A stretch of DNA of 64,000 bases, from assembly GCF_020148005.1 (NCBI RefSeq), contig NZ_JAGXFD010000001.1:2743593-2807592 (forward strand). The letters are read 5' to 3'. A model generated the notes under the pieces. That model did no database searches, had not been told where the DNA came from, and saw only the letters and a program-made list of their open reading frames with translations. This DNA comes from Modicisalibacter tunisiensis. GTDB taxonomy: Bacteria; Pseudomonadota; Gammaproteobacteria; Pseudomonadales; Halomonadaceae. Below are positions 39,537 to 48,735 of the stretch, in pieces. The position numbers and the translations under genes are program-made. Each line of letters starts with the position of its first letter. Position 1 is the stretch's first letter.

Positions 39537-39557
39537 GCGGGAGCGACTTCAGTCGCG
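39537..39557 (+). repeat. REP-like palindromic repeat, copy 2
   Basis: Identical over 21 bp to 39441-39461 and in the same orientation, 96 bp apart. Such GGGAGCGACTTCAGTCGC units are dispersed extragenic palindromes in several gammaproteobacteria and can affect mRNA stability between operon genes. Confidence 0.8.
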
Positions 39558-39610
39558 TTGCAACGCGTTGCGTGGAGTCATCACCCGCATCTTGCCACCA
39601 GGAGGTCCCA

Positions 39611-40513
39611 ATGCCCTTTCCCCAATCCGTCAGGCTGGTCGAGGTCGGACCCCGCGACGGCCTGCAGAACGAACCCGAACCGATCAGCACCGCCACCAAG
39701 CTGGAACTGATCGACCGGCTGGGCGTGGCGGGCCTGCGGCACATCGAAGCAGCGAGCTTCGTTTCGCCCAAATGGGTGCCGCAGATGGCCGATCATCGCG
39801 AGGTGATGACCGGCCTAGCCCGTCGCCCGGGGGTGGTGTACTCCGCCCTCACCCCCAACCTCAAGGGGCTGGAAGCCGCACTGGAAGGCGGCGTCGAAGA
39901 GGTCGCCGTGTTCGCCGCCGCCAGCGAGAGCTTTTCGCAGAAGAACATCAACTGCTCGATTGCCGAATCGCTGGCACGTTTCGAGCCGGTGCTGGAACGC
40001 GCCAGACAGGCCGATGTGCGCGTGCGCGGCTACGTCTCCTGCGTGCTCGGCTGCCCCTATGAAGGCGAGATCGCGCCAAGCAAGGTGGCGGAAGTCTCGA
40101 AGGCGCTGCATGAGATGGGCTGCTACGAGGTCTCGCTCGGCGACACCATCGGCACCGGCACCCCGCTCAAGGCCAGACGCATGCTGGAGTCCGTAGCCCG
40201 CGACATGCCGATGGACAGGCTCGCCGCTCACTTCCATGACACCTACGGCCAGGCACTCGCCAACCTCTACGCCGTGCTCGAGGAAGGCATCGCCGTCATC
40301 GACAGCTCCGTCGCCGGCCTCGGCGGCTGCCCCTACGCCAGGGGCGCCTCCGGCAACGTCGCGAGCGAGGACGTGGTCTACCTGCTCCACGGGCTCGGCA
40401 TCGAAACCGGCATCGACCTGGAGACCCTGGCCGACACCGGCACCTGGATCACCCGGACCATCGGGCGACCCAATCGATCGAAGGTGGGTGTGGCGCTGGC
40501 CGCCAGGGGATGA
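39611..40513 (+). CDS. liuE: Hydroxymethylglutaryl-CoA lyase
   Basis: A 300-residue TIM-barrel lyase that splits HMG-CoA to acetyl-CoA and acetoacetate. VEVGPRDGLQNEP opens the active site, EAASFVSPKWVPQMAD follows, and metal-binding HFHDTYGQAL and the GLGGCPYARGASGNVASEDVVYLLHGLG segment with the catalytic Cys are intact. CAGGAGG precedes the ATG at 39611. It ends the leucine-degradation operon; the REP pair separates it from liuD. Confidence 0.95.
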   Translation: MPFPQSVRLVEVGPRDGLQNEPEPISTATKLELIDRLGVAGLRHIEAASFVSPKWVPQMADHREVMTGLARRPGVVYSALTPNLKGLEAALEGGVEEVAVFAAASESFSQKNINCSIAESLARFEPVLERARQADVRVRGYVSCVLGCPYEGEIAPSKVAEVSKALHEMGCYEVSLGDTIGTGTPLKARRMLESVARDMPMDRLAAHFHDTYGQALANLYAVLEEGIAVIDSSVAGLGGCPYARGASGNVASEDVVYLLHGLGIETGIDLETLADTGTWITRTIGRPNRSKVGVALAARG

Positions 40514-40534
40514 TGCGGCCATGTTACCGATACC

Positions 40535-40567
40535 GGCCCCGGTCAGCCGGAGGAGGGCCTCGGGGCC
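40535..40567. terminator. Weak hairpin after liuE
   Basis: GGCCCCG (40535-40541) pairs with CGGGGCC (40561-40567), with a 19-base loop, between convergent liuE and the LysR gene. No T run follows. Confidence 0.35.
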
Positions 40568-40598
40568 TACCACTGGATAGTCGGCTCAGGTCAGCCGG

Positions 40599-41546
40599 TC
40601 AGCGGCTCTCTTCATTTTCGGCCAGCATGCCGGCCTCTTCCAGCAACCAGTCTCGGAACTGACAGGCGATGGGGCGCTCCAGGCTCTCGCCCGCGCTCAC
40701 CACGTAGTAGGCCTGGTCACAGTTCAGCGGGCGATCGGCCAGCACGACCAGCTTTCCGGCGGACAGCTCCGCCTGGTGGAGGTCCCGGCTGCCGAGCAGG
40801 ACGCCCTGGCCGGCGATGGCCGCCTCCAGCGCCAGCAACCCGTTGCCGAACCGCAGTTCGCGTAAGGCGCCAGTATCGTCCCCCTGCTGCTGGAACCATT
40901 CCTTCCAGCCATAGGGCTCCTTCAAGCGGGACAGGGTGCCGTCACACAGCAACGGCAACCCCTTCAGTGACTCGATACCCGCCCTGGTGGAGGCCAGTTC
41001 CGGCGCGCAGATCGGTACCAGGTCCAGGCTCAGCAACCGCCGGGGCGCCAGGCCGGGATAGTTGCCATAGCCAAGACGCACGGAGACATCGATGCCGGCA
41101 CGCTTGAGATCGGCTACGCCCAGGACGCTTCCTCGGTCCCGGTCCACCGTATGCAGGCTTGCCTGCAGTCTCACTTCGGCGTCGGGGCAACGGGCATAGA
41201 ACCGGTGCAGGCGCGGCACAATCCACTTGGTGGCGAACAGCGGTTCGGCGCACACGGTGACGATCAGACGTTCCTCGCCGTAGGAGCGGATCTTCTCGAC
41301 CGCACGCCCCAGGGTCTGGAATCCCTCATGCAACTCCGGCAAGGCACCACGCGCGGCCGGCGTCAGGCTGACCCGCCGATGGTGGCGGACAAATAGATCA
41401 ACACCGAGATACTCCTCGAGCGCCTTGATTTGATGGCTGATCGCCGCCGGCGTGACATTGAGCTCCTTGGCCGCCGCGGCGAAGCTCCTGGTTCGCGCGG
41501 CGACCTCGAAGTAGGAGAGCGCAATCAGGGGAGGAAGTCGTGACAT
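40599..41546 (-). CDS. LysR-family regulator, GcvA-like
   Basis: A 315-residue protein with the GcvA-type N-terminus: LPPLIALSYFEVAARTRSFAAAAKELNVTPAAISHQIKALEEYLGVDLFVRHHRRVSLT. The effector domain includes LIVTVCAEPLFATKWIVPRLHRF and VSVRLGYGNYPGLAPRRLL. It is the last gene of a minus-strand group with an acyl-CoA ligase and a crotonase and is the natural candidate to control them. The inducer is unknown. Confidence 0.82.
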   Translation of the reverse strand: MSRLPPLIALSYFEVAARTRSFAAAAKELNVTPAAISHQIKALEEYLGVDLFVRHHRRVSLTPAARGALPELHEGFQTLGRAVEKIRSYGEERLIVTVCAEPLFATKWIVPRLHRFYARCPDAEVRLQASLHTVDRDRGSVLGVADLKRAGIDVSVRLGYGNYPGLAPRRLLSLDLVPICAPELASTRAGIESLKGLPLLCDGTLSRLKEPYGWKEWFQQQGDDTGALRELRFGNGLLALEAAIAGQGVLLGSRDLHQAELSAGKLVVLADRPLNCDQAYYVVSAGESLERPIACQFRDWLLEEAGMLAENEESR

Positions 41547-41675
41547 GACCAGTGCTCACTTGAGTGACGGGGGCCACCGGCCCGATCGAGCGACCCGGTG
41601 AAGGGCCACTATAATTGTTGCCGGGCTACACACCATACCGTCCACTTCAAGGCCCTCACCTCCTGTCGCGACTTC

Positions 41676-43316
41676 TCAGGCCGGCAGACGGCTCTCGAGT
41701 TGCCGACGCAACTGGAACTTCTGGATCTTGCCGGTCGAGGTGGTCGGGAGCCGGGTGAATATCACCTTCTTGGGGACCTTGAAGCGACTGATGTTCTCTC
41801 TGCAGAAATGGATCAACGCCGCCTCGTTCAACTCGCTGCCGGGGCGCAGCTGGACGAAGGCGGCGGGCACCTCGCCCCATTTCTCGTCCGCCATCGCCAC
41901 CACCGCTGCCAGTTCGACGTCATCGTGCCGCTGGATGACTTCCTCGACTTCCAGGGAGGAGATGTTCTCCCCGCCCGAGATGATCACGTCCTTGAGCCGA
42001 TCACGGATCTTGACGTAACCATCCGCTTCCACCACGGCAAGATCACCGGAGTGAAACCAGCCACCGGCAAAGGCTTCCCGGGTCGCGGCCTCGTTCCGCA
42101 GGTATCCCTTCATGACGATGTTGCCACGAAACATGATCTCGCCCACCGTCTCGCCATCGGCGGGGACGGGTTCCAGCGTGACAGGGTCCAGCACCGCCAT
42201 GCTTTCCTGCAAGGGGTAGGCCACCCCCTGACGTCCGTTGAGCCGGACCCGCTCCTCCAGGGGGTATTGATCCCAGCTATCCTGCTTGACGCACACAGAT
42301 GCCGGGCCATAAGTCTCGGTCAGTCCATAGACATGGGTGAGCTCGATGCCGATGGTCTCCATCCGCTCCAGCACCGACGCCGGGGGCGCCGCCCCGGCGA
42401 TCAGGCCGGACACGGGGTGGTCGATCGGTCGCTGCGCCGCCACGGCGGCATCGGCGATCATCGAGTGGACGACGGGCGCACCACAGTAGTGAGTGACCCC
42501 ATGCCGCCGGATCAAGTCCAGGATTACCTCCGGATCGACTCGACGCAGACAGACGCTGGTTCCGCCGAGCGCCGCCAGTGTCCACGGGAAACACCAGCCG
42601 TTGCAGTGAAACATCGGTAGCGTCCAGAGATAGACCACCTCGGCGGGCAGCGTCCAGGACAGCACGTTGCTGACCGCATTCAGGTAAGCGCCTCGATGGT
42701 GGGTGACCACCCCTTTCGGATTGCCGGTGGTGCCGGAGGTGTACCCCAGCGCAATCGCATCCCACTCATCGACCGGCAGCTGCCAGTCGTCCTGCTCCGG
42801 CTGCTCGGCCAAAAGCGCCTCGTACTCCAGGTCGCCCACGAAACGCTCCGCGCCCTGGCTTGGATCGGAGACGTTGATCACTCGGGGCGCCGGACCTTTC
42901 AGCCGGTCCAGGGCCTTGTCGACCACGTCCGCATACTCGGGATCGACCAACAACAACCGTGAGCGGCTGTGATCCAGGATGAAGGCTACCGCGTCCGCAT
43001 CCAGGCGAATGTTGATGGCATTCAATACCGCCCCCGCCATCGGCACCCCGAAGTGTGCCTCATACATGGCCGGGACATTCGGCAGCATGACCGCGACCGT
43101 ATCGCCGCGGCCAATGCCGAAGCGTCTCAACAGGGAGGCCAGTCGGCAGCAGCGGCCATAGGTCTGCCGCCAGGTGTACCGTGTGTCGTTGTAGATCAGC
43201 GCCGTCCTGTCTGGATAAACGGCGGCAGCCCGCTTGATGAAGCTCAAGGGAGACAGCGCCACATGATTCGCCGCCGTTTTCTCGAGAGCCTCATTGAAAT
43301 GGCAAATATCGTTCAT
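41676..43316 (-). CDS. Acyl-CoA synthetase (AMP-forming), DmdB-like
   Basis: A 546-residue ANL-family ligase. The P-loop block is GYTSGTTGNPKGVVTHHRGAYLN, followed by YLWTLPMFHCNGWCFPWTLAALGG, HVYGLTETYGPASVC, FHSGDLAVVEADGYVKIRDRLKDVIISGGENISSLEVEE and the C-terminal catalytic Lys in LPTTSTGKIQKFQLR. The whole architecture resembles the 3-methylmercaptopropionate-CoA ligases (DmdB) of DMSP-demethylating bacteria, but medium-chain or branched acyl-CoA ligases look alike. A DmdA-type gene 7 kb away makes the DmdB option worth testing. It lies 207 bp from the crotonase gene. Confidence 0.82.
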   Translation of the reverse strand: MNDICHFNEALEKTAANHVALSPLSFIKRAAAVYPDRTALIYNDTRYTWRQTYGRCCRLASLLRRFGIGRGDTVAVMLPNVPAMYEAHFGVPMAGAVLNAINIRLDADAVAFILDHSRSRLLLVDPEYADVVDKALDRLKGPAPRVINVSDPSQGAERFVGDLEYEALLAEQPEQDDWQLPVDEWDAIALGYTSGTTGNPKGVVTHHRGAYLNAVSNVLSWTLPAEVVYLWTLPMFHCNGWCFPWTLAALGGTSVCLRRVDPEVILDLIRRHGVTHYCGAPVVHSMIADAAVAAQRPIDHPVSGLIAGAAPPASVLERMETIGIELTHVYGLTETYGPASVCVKQDSWDQYPLEERVRLNGRQGVAYPLQESMAVLDPVTLEPVPADGETVGEIMFRGNIVMKGYLRNEAATREAFAGGWFHSGDLAVVEADGYVKIRDRLKDVIISGGENISSLEVEEVIQRHDDVELAAVVAMADEKWGEVPAAFVQLRPGSELNEAALIHFCRENISRFKVPKKVIFTRLPTTSTGKIQKFQLRRQLESRLPA

Positions 43317-43523
43317 GGATCAACCCCTGTTATTTTAGGGAAGGGTTCATAACCCGGGCTTTCAACCGCCATAACCACGGTACGGGCCAATAGCCTTTCA
43401 GCCGTCACCACACATGTCGACGGCAAGGCCGTTTCAGGATTTACTTCGATTTTCAAATGCATGACGTGCTGCTCGTCAGTGGCCAAAAAGAATCAACGAT
43501 TGCAGGCACGTTTCAGGTATTGG

Positions 43524-44324
43524 CTACTGGCCAGGCTGTTCCCAGACGGGTCGACGCTTGCCGAGGAAGGCATCGATCCCCTCGCCTGCGTCGGGGCTCA
43601 TCATGTTTTCCGCCATCACATTGCCGGCGTAATCGTAGGCATCGGCCAGTACCATCTGACGCTGGGAATGGAACATGGACTTTCCGAAACGAACCGCCGC
43701 CGGACTCTTGCCGAGTATTTGATCGACCTTGTCAGCCACGGCAGCATCCAGGTTGTCGTCATCGGTAACAGCGCTCAACAGGCCCCAGTCAAAAGCCGTG
43801 TCCGCATCGATGAAATTGCCCGACACCAGCATGTCGAACGCCCGTTTGGGAGAGATGCTGCGTGACAGCGCGACGGCCGGAGTCGAGCAGAACAGTCCTA
43901 CATTGATGCCCGATACCGCGAAGCTGGCAGAACGGCCCGCGATGGCCAGGTCACAGCTGGCCACCAACTGGCACCCCGCCGCCGTGGCCATGCCCTGGAC
44001 CCTGGCGATGACCGGGACCGGCAGGGCCACGATACTCTGCATCACCCGGCTGCAGCTGCGAAACAATTCCTGGTAATAGGCCTTGTCGGGATTGGCACGC
44101 ATCTCCCGCAGGTCGTGTCCGGCACAAAAACCACGACCCTTGCCGGCGATAACCACACAGCGGACAGCAGGATCGCCCGCTAGCGTATCCAGCTCCCGCT
44201 GCAACGCGATCAGCATCGCTTGGGAAAGGGTGTTGAACTTGTCCGGACGATTCAGCGTGAGATAGACGGCTCCATCGCTCTCTTCCCTGAGAAGAATATC
44301 GTCCATGGTGTGACTGAGACTCAT
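43524..44324 (-). CDS. Crotonase-family protein (ECHDC3-like) lacking catalytic glutamates
   Basis: A 266-residue enoyl-CoA hydratase-like protein. The CoA/oxyanion segment GKGRGFCAGHDLREMRA and GMATAAGCQLVASCDLAIAGRSASFAVSGINVGLFCSTPAVALSR are typical of the ECHDC3 branch. The two Glu residues used by true hydratases are replaced (AAGCQL instead of GGGxE, and VGLFCSTP instead of xExxLGxxP). A simple water-adding role is therefore doubtful. It is 26 bp downstream of the OsmC gene and co-directional with the ligase. Confidence 0.8.
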   Translation of the reverse strand: MSLSHTMDDILLREESDGAVYLTLNRPDKFNTLSQAMLIALQRELDTLAGDPAVRCVVIAGKGRGFCAGHDLREMRANPDKAYYQELFRSCSRVMQSIVALPVPVIARVQGMATAAGCQLVASCDLAIAGRSASFAVSGINVGLFCSTPAVALSRSISPKRAFDMLVSGNFIDADTAFDWGLLSAVTDDDNLDAAVADKVDQILGKSPAAVRFGKSMFHSQRQMVLADAYDYAGNVMAENMMSPDAGEGIDAFLGKRRPVWEQPGQ

Positions 44325-44350
44325 ACATGCCTCGCGACAAAAGTAGATTT

Positions 44351-44800
44351 TTAAAGGTGATTTATCGTCACCTCGGCGGTGATCGAGTTTCGGATAAAAC
44401 AGTTCCGGTGAGCCCCGGCATGCATCCGGGATATTGCCTTCTGGTCCGGCATGGTATCACCACTGAAAGTGATGCGCGGTGACAGCTCGATACGCGTCAC
44501 TTCCCGCCCCTTTTTATCATTGCTCTCCAGATAGCCTACCGGATCATCTTCATAGACTTCGACCTGATAACCCTGAAACTCGGCGATAGCCAGAAAAAAC
44601 AGCATATGGCAGCTGGACACCGCACTGATCAGCATTTGCTCCGGGTCGGCACAGCCTGGATCGCCCTTGAATTCGGTCGACGCGGAAACATCGATCTGCT
44701 GGCCACCGTTCAATGTAACCCGGTGATTACGCGAATAGGTACTTGCATCGCTTTCGTGGGGAGCACGCTGCCAACGGATGACGGACTGATGGACTGACAT
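44351..44800 (-). CDS. OsmC-family thiol peroxidase-like protein
   Basis: A 149-residue OsmC/Ohr-fold protein. NGGQQIDVSASTEFKGDPGCADPEQMLISAVSSCHMLFFLAIAEFQG contains the two conserved Cys (GCADPE and SSCHM) that reduce organic hydroperoxides. The ATG at 44800 has GAGGTATTTCT upstream; the longer frame to 44902 lacks support. It heads the minus-strand crotonase-ligase group and suggests that the group handles reactive or peroxide-generating substrates. Confidence 0.82.
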   Translation of the reverse strand: MSVHQSVIRWQRAPHESDASTYSRNHRVTLNGGQQIDVSASTEFKGDPGCADPEQMLISAVSSCHMLFFLAIAEFQGYQVEVYEDDPVGYLESNDKKGREVTRIELSPRITFSGDTMPDQKAISRMHAGAHRNCFIRNSITAEVTINHL

Positions 44801-44876
44801 AGAAATACCTCCTGAGCATGCCCGCAGGCTATGCCATCCGAGGGTAGCCGTAAAACGACGATTGCTAACCCGTAAG

Positions 44877-44891
44877 ATTAGCTTATCTAAT
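44877..44891. promoter_or_regulatory. LysR-type palindrome upstream of the osmC-like gene
   Basis: ATTAG-CTTAT-CTAAT is a perfect interrupted palindrome with the T-N11-A spacing of LysR boxes, about 77 bp upstream of the OsmC-like start. It could be the site of the LysR protein at the end of the same gene group. Confidence 0.45.
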
Positions 44892-45087
44892 GCAAAGCTC
44901 ACCGGAAAGATCGCCGCCGGCCACGCGGCGTTATCATGGCGGGAGATAACGAGGACCAGGCAATGGAGCGAAAATAGATGAATGACAAAAAGTAAGCCAA
45001 ATACTTAGAAAGGGTCACTTTACCCCCTTGCATGGGTCCGGCTAGCCTGCATGCGTCATGAGATCACGCGGGACAGGGCGATTGAGC

Positions 45088-46509
45088 ATGAAGACCATTG
45101 AGGTTGAATACGCGATCATCGGTGCCGGCACCAGTGGACTGGGTGCCTATTCAAGGATCAGTCGCCAGACCGACAGCCTGGTGATGATCCAGGACGGCCC
45201 CTACGGTACCACCTGTGCGCGGGTTGGCTGCATGCCCAGCAAACTGTTGATCACTGCCGCCGACCATGCCCACCATTTGCACACTGGCGATTTCTTCGGG
45301 GTGCCCTCCTCGGGCCGCGTGGAAGGACGCAAGGTACTGGAGCGGTTGCGGCGAGAGCGCGATCATCGGTTCGTCGCCCGCAACCTCCGCTACATCGACA
45401 AGATTCCGAACCATCACAAGCTCGAGGGGCGCGCCCGGTTTATCGGGCCGGGGCGCCTGATGGTGGGTGAGTCGGTCGAGGTCAGGGCGGAAAAGTTCAT
45501 CCTCGCCTGCGGCTCGCGTCCCGCGATCAGCGAGGTCTTCAATCCCGTGATGTCCCGCGTCCTCACCAGCGACACGATATTCGAGCTGGAAGACCTGCCC
45601 CGTTCGATTGCCGTGATCGGCATGGGCGTCATCGCCCTGGAACTGGGCCAGGCGCTCCATCGACTGGGCGTCGACACGACCCTTTACGGGCGCTCCGGCA
45701 GGATCAACGCCCTCACCCACCCGATCATGCAGCGCCAGGCGCTCGAGGTGCTTTCCGCCGAACTGGACATCCAGCCATGTGGCCAGGTACTGAGCACCTG
45801 GGAAGACGCGGAAGGCGCCTGGATCGAGTATGAGCAGCCGGACGGCCAACGCATCACCAAGGTATTCGACAGGATCCTGGTCGCCATGGGGCGGGTGTCC
45901 AACCTGGACCGGCTGGGGCTGGAGCAAGCGGGTGTGGAGATCACGGACCGGGGCACGGTGAGTTTCGATCCGCACACGATGCGCTGCGGCAACCTGCCCC
46001 TCTTCATTGCCGGGGATGCCACCGATCACCTGCCAGTCTGGCACGAAGCCTATGACGAGGGACGAATCGCCGCCGACAATGCACTGAACTCCCCGGCCCC
46101 CGCCCCGGCAGGACGTCGACCGCCATTGATGGTCTTCTTCACCGATCCCCAGATCGCCATCATCGGCCAGAGCTTCCAGCAGCTTCAAGGCCGGGAGATC
46201 GTCATCGGTGAACTGCCGTTCACCAGCGCCCGCCATGTGGTCTGGAACAAGGTGCAAGGGCGTATTCAGGTCTACCTGGACGCACGAACCGACGTCATCC
46301 TGGGTGCCGAGTTGCTGGGATACCAGGCCGAGCACCTGGCACATCTGCTGGCCCTGGCCATCACGCATGGCATGACGGCGGAACAGGTACTGGCGATGCC
46401 CATCTACCACCCCAGTGCCGAAGAATTGCTGCGGGATGTGTTGATCGATGCCCGGAAAAAGCGCAAGCGACACGAAGCGGAGACAGTGAGCCTGACTACA
46501 CCAGCTTAA
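45088..46509 (+). CDS. Pyridine nucleotide-disulfide oxidoreductase, dihydrolipoamide dehydrogenase-like
   Basis: A 473-residue flavoprotein. AIIGAGTSGLGAYSRISRQ binds FAD, TTCARVGCMPSKLLI carries the redox-active disulfide (C-x4-C), IAVIGMGVIALELGQALHRLG binds NAD, and IAGDATDHLP contacts FAD again. The C-terminal YHPSAEELLRDVL replaces the usual HAHPTxSE, keeping His-Pro and the Glu. The frame continues to an ATG at 45058, but 45088 begins with the family N-terminus. There is no 2-oxoacid dehydrogenase nearby, so it is an orphan Lpd-like reductase; the partner is unknown. Confidence 0.82.
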   Translation: MKTIEVEYAIIGAGTSGLGAYSRISRQTDSLVMIQDGPYGTTCARVGCMPSKLLITAADHAHHLHTGDFFGVPSSGRVEGRKVLERLRRERDHRFVARNLRYIDKIPNHHKLEGRARFIGPGRLMVGESVEVRAEKFILACGSRPAISEVFNPVMSRVLTSDTIFELEDLPRSIAVIGMGVIALELGQALHRLGVDTTLYGRSGRINALTHPIMQRQALEVLSAELDIQPCGQVLSTWEDAEGAWIEYEQPDGQRITKVFDRILVAMGRVSNLDRLGLEQAGVEITDRGTVSFDPHTMRCGNLPLFIAGDATDHLPVWHEAYDEGRIAADNALNSPAPAPAGRRPPLMVFFTDPQIAIIGQSFQQLQGREIVIGELPFTSARHVVWNKVQGRIQVYLDARTDVILGAELLGYQAEHLAHLLALAITHGMTAEQVLAMPIYHPSAEELLRDVLIDARKKRKRHEAETVSLTTPA

Positions 46510-47012
46510 CGCTAGACCTCCATGAAAAAGTAACGGCACGCCCTCTGGCAGCATGCTTGAAAGGATCCGCACCACCTACGGGCCAGGAGTGCAAAGCTCT
46601 CATCGACCATCAGGTCAGCCAGACATACCTAGAATATAGGGAGAGGACAACTTCATCGCGATGCTCTGTCTAATCAGCAGTCCCGGCAATCGCGCCCTCA
46701 GTCAAGAATATTCAGGTGATGTATCGAAGCCTGATGACAGCGGCAGGCATTAGGCCATGTCAGATAAGAACCTGCGACGGCTGCAAAGCATCAACAACCG
46801 TCTCGAAAAAACCCGAGTGCCAGTAACGTTCAAACATCGATGCCACAGACAAAACCAGCCCCCGGATTCTCGGTACGCGATGACCGAGACCGGGACCATC
46901 TGCGAGAACCCCAGACCCCACCCGGTACTCACTGTGCTGAGGCAGTAGGGCTTATTTTCCAGCGCTTATTAAAAGCCGTGCTCAATGTTTAATGAGGGTT
47001 AAATTGAATAGC
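46510..47012. other. Gene-poor 500-bp gap before the AT-richer cassette
   Basis: Base composition drops from the high-GC flank toward the cassette that follows. A 63-codon plus frame (46757-46948) and a 60-codon minus frame (46750-46932) overlap here; neither has a ribosome-binding site or a recognisable family. I see no RNA gene. The gap likely marks the left boundary of an acquired segment. Confidence 0.4.
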
Positions 47013-47477
47013 ATGAATGATGGCATCGAGAACCCTGACTTTATCCTTCAACTGAGAAAATATTCTTCTCGGGCACGTCGTGACCGACGCCTCCAGGGTG
47101 GCAATGTCCGTACGATCACTCTCACAATCCAGTCAGAAAGCAAGGATAGCGTCACCATTGATGCAGTGATCGAAGATGGCATTATCCAGGAGGTGGGGTA
47201 TCGAGTTCGCGCCTGTTCACTGGCACAAGCGACAACGGCACTCGTTGCTGAACGTGCAGCTGGCTTAAACATGGAGTCACTATCAGCTATTGAGCAACAA
47301 GTGTCGCTGATTTTTCAAGACAAGCCACCTGATGACGGCGCGCTGATCTGGCCAGAATTGATGATGTTGCAAAACGCAGCAGCCATGCCTTCGCGCCATG
47401 AAGTTGCATTTCTGCCATTTCAGGCCCTGAAAAAACTATTGAGCACGGCGGGAGATGTGCATGCAGGCGTGACTTGA
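47013..47477 (+). CDS. Degenerate IscU/NifU-N-like protein
   Basis: About 154 residues (an ATG at 46992 adds seven). The fold pattern of the Fe-S scaffold is recognisable: VTIDAVIEDGIIQEVGYRVRACSLAQATTALVAERAAG corresponds to the strand-helix around the second scaffold Cys, and MPSRHEVAFLPFQALKKLL to the C-terminal helix. Only that middle Cys remains; the positions of the first and third ligands are not Cys. It cannot hold a cluster like IscU. It precedes an SQR-like gene by 51 bp, in lower-GC DNA, and probably belongs to the same operon. Confidence 0.65.
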   Translation: MNDGIENPDFILQLRKYSSRARRDRRLQGGNVRTITLTIQSESKDSVTIDAVIEDGIIQEVGYRVRACSLAQATTALVAERAAGLNMESLSAIEQQVSLIFQDKPPDDGALIWPELMMLQNAAAMPSRHEVAFLPFQALKKLLSTAGDVHAGVT

Positions 47478-47528
47478 AAACCAATTACCCTACATTCGGC
47501 CCAGGCAGGGCACTTCCGGAGAAACCAT

Positions 47529-48719
47529 ATGGTGAAGGATATCATTGTAGTGGGTGGCGGCATTGGTGGAACAATGACTGCCAACAACCTTGTTCGAAAA
47601 ATCTACCCCGAGATCAAAAGCGGAAAGGCACGCATCACCCTGATTTCCAACAGTCATTGGCATTACTACAAACCAGCATTCATGTACGTGGCATTTGGAA
47701 AGTTCTTCAAGAATGAACTAAGACGCCCCCTGGCATCCCTACTACGCCCGGAAATCAATTTCACACTTGATCAAGTAGAAGGATTTGAATTCAAAAACAG
47801 TCGATTAAGAATGCGTTCGGGTGACGTGCATGACTATGACTACCTGGTGGTCTCCACAGGCTGCATCCCCGCCCCGGAACGGATAGACGGTTTGCAGGAA
47901 GCGGGAGATCACTTCTACCAGCACAATCCGGCGCGACAGCTTTTTGAAAAAATCTCGACCATCGAAAAAGGTCGCATATTTATTGGTGTAACATTTCCCA
48001 AAACCCCGAACGTGCCCCATCAGTGCGGTATCGCACCGATAGAAACCACATTGATGCTGGATGAATTCTTACGTCAACGAGGGGTGCGCGACAAAATTGA
48101 ACTGGTGTACACTTACCCAACAATTTCTCAGCTAACTCGCAACTGCCTGTTCTTGCAGAAGCCCACCGGTGAAATATTGCCGTCGATTTTTGACTCAAAA
48201 AACATCAAGCACAAAAGAGGTTTCACCCTGGCCAGCGTTGACCCCGAAAACAATGTCGCCACTTCAGAAGAAGGCGACGAAGAAAACTTTGACATCCTGA
48301 TGCAAACGCCCCCCATCCGAGCCGTCGATGCAGTGCTTGACTCGAATATTTCAGAGTCGCCCAATCATGAAGGCTGGTTACCCACCGATCGCCAGTCACT
48401 GCAACTTGAAGGCTTTAATAACGTGTTCATCATGGGCGACACTGTTGACTTGCCCATCAGCAAAGCTGGAGGAAGTTGCCACAACCAGTCCCCTGTCATT
48501 TGCAACAATATTGCAGGATTGATGCGCATCGGGAAAACAGTCGATGAATACGATGGCAAAGTACAAGCCATTGCCCAAATGGGCCTGGAGGCAGGCATGC
48601 CTCTTTGGTACGACTATGATGAAGATGTAAAACCGACACCACCGACCAAGATTGGCGGGCTCATGCGCAAGAGCTTTAATCGTGGAGTGTACTGGTCTGT
48701 AGCTCGCGGCCTTATTTAA
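47529..48719 (+). CDS. Sulfide:quinone oxidoreductase-family flavoprotein
   Basis: A 396-residue protein of the SQR/FCSD group. VVGGGIGGTMTANNLVRKIY binds FAD, and WHYYKPAFMYVAFGK is the typical SQR segment. Candidate redox Cys are Cys112 (STGCIPAP), Cys166 (PHQCGIAP) and Cys317/Cys325 (GGSCHNQSPVICNN). FIMGDTVDLPISKAG contacts FAD, and the C-terminal amphipathic GGLMRKSFNRGVYWSVARG would bind the membrane. It should oxidise sulfide (or a related thiol) and reduce quinone. It lies 16 bp before the DUF1641 gene, a common SQR partner. Confidence 0.82.
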   Translation: MVKDIIVVGGGIGGTMTANNLVRKIYPEIKSGKARITLISNSHWHYYKPAFMYVAFGKFFKNELRRPLASLLRPEINFTLDQVEGFEFKNSRLRMRSGDVHDYDYLVVSTGCIPAPERIDGLQEAGDHFYQHNPARQLFEKISTIEKGRIFIGVTFPKTPNVPHQCGIAPIETTLMLDEFLRQRGVRDKIELVYTYPTISQLTRNCLFLQKPTGEILPSIFDSKNIKHKRGFTLASVDPENNVATSEEGDEENFDILMQTPPIRAVDAVLDSNISESPNHEGWLPTDRQSLQLEGFNNVFIMGDTVDLPISKAGGSCHNQSPVICNNIAGLMRIGKTVDEYDGKVQAIAQMGLEAGMPLWYDYDEDVKPTPPTKIGGLMRKSFNRGVYWSVARGLI

Positions 48720-48735
48720 ACAAGGAGAAAAACTC

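Noticed and set aside
46757-46948. 63-codon plus frame before the SQR cassette
   Set aside because: No ribosome-binding site, overlaps an equal-sized frame on the other strand, no family recognised.
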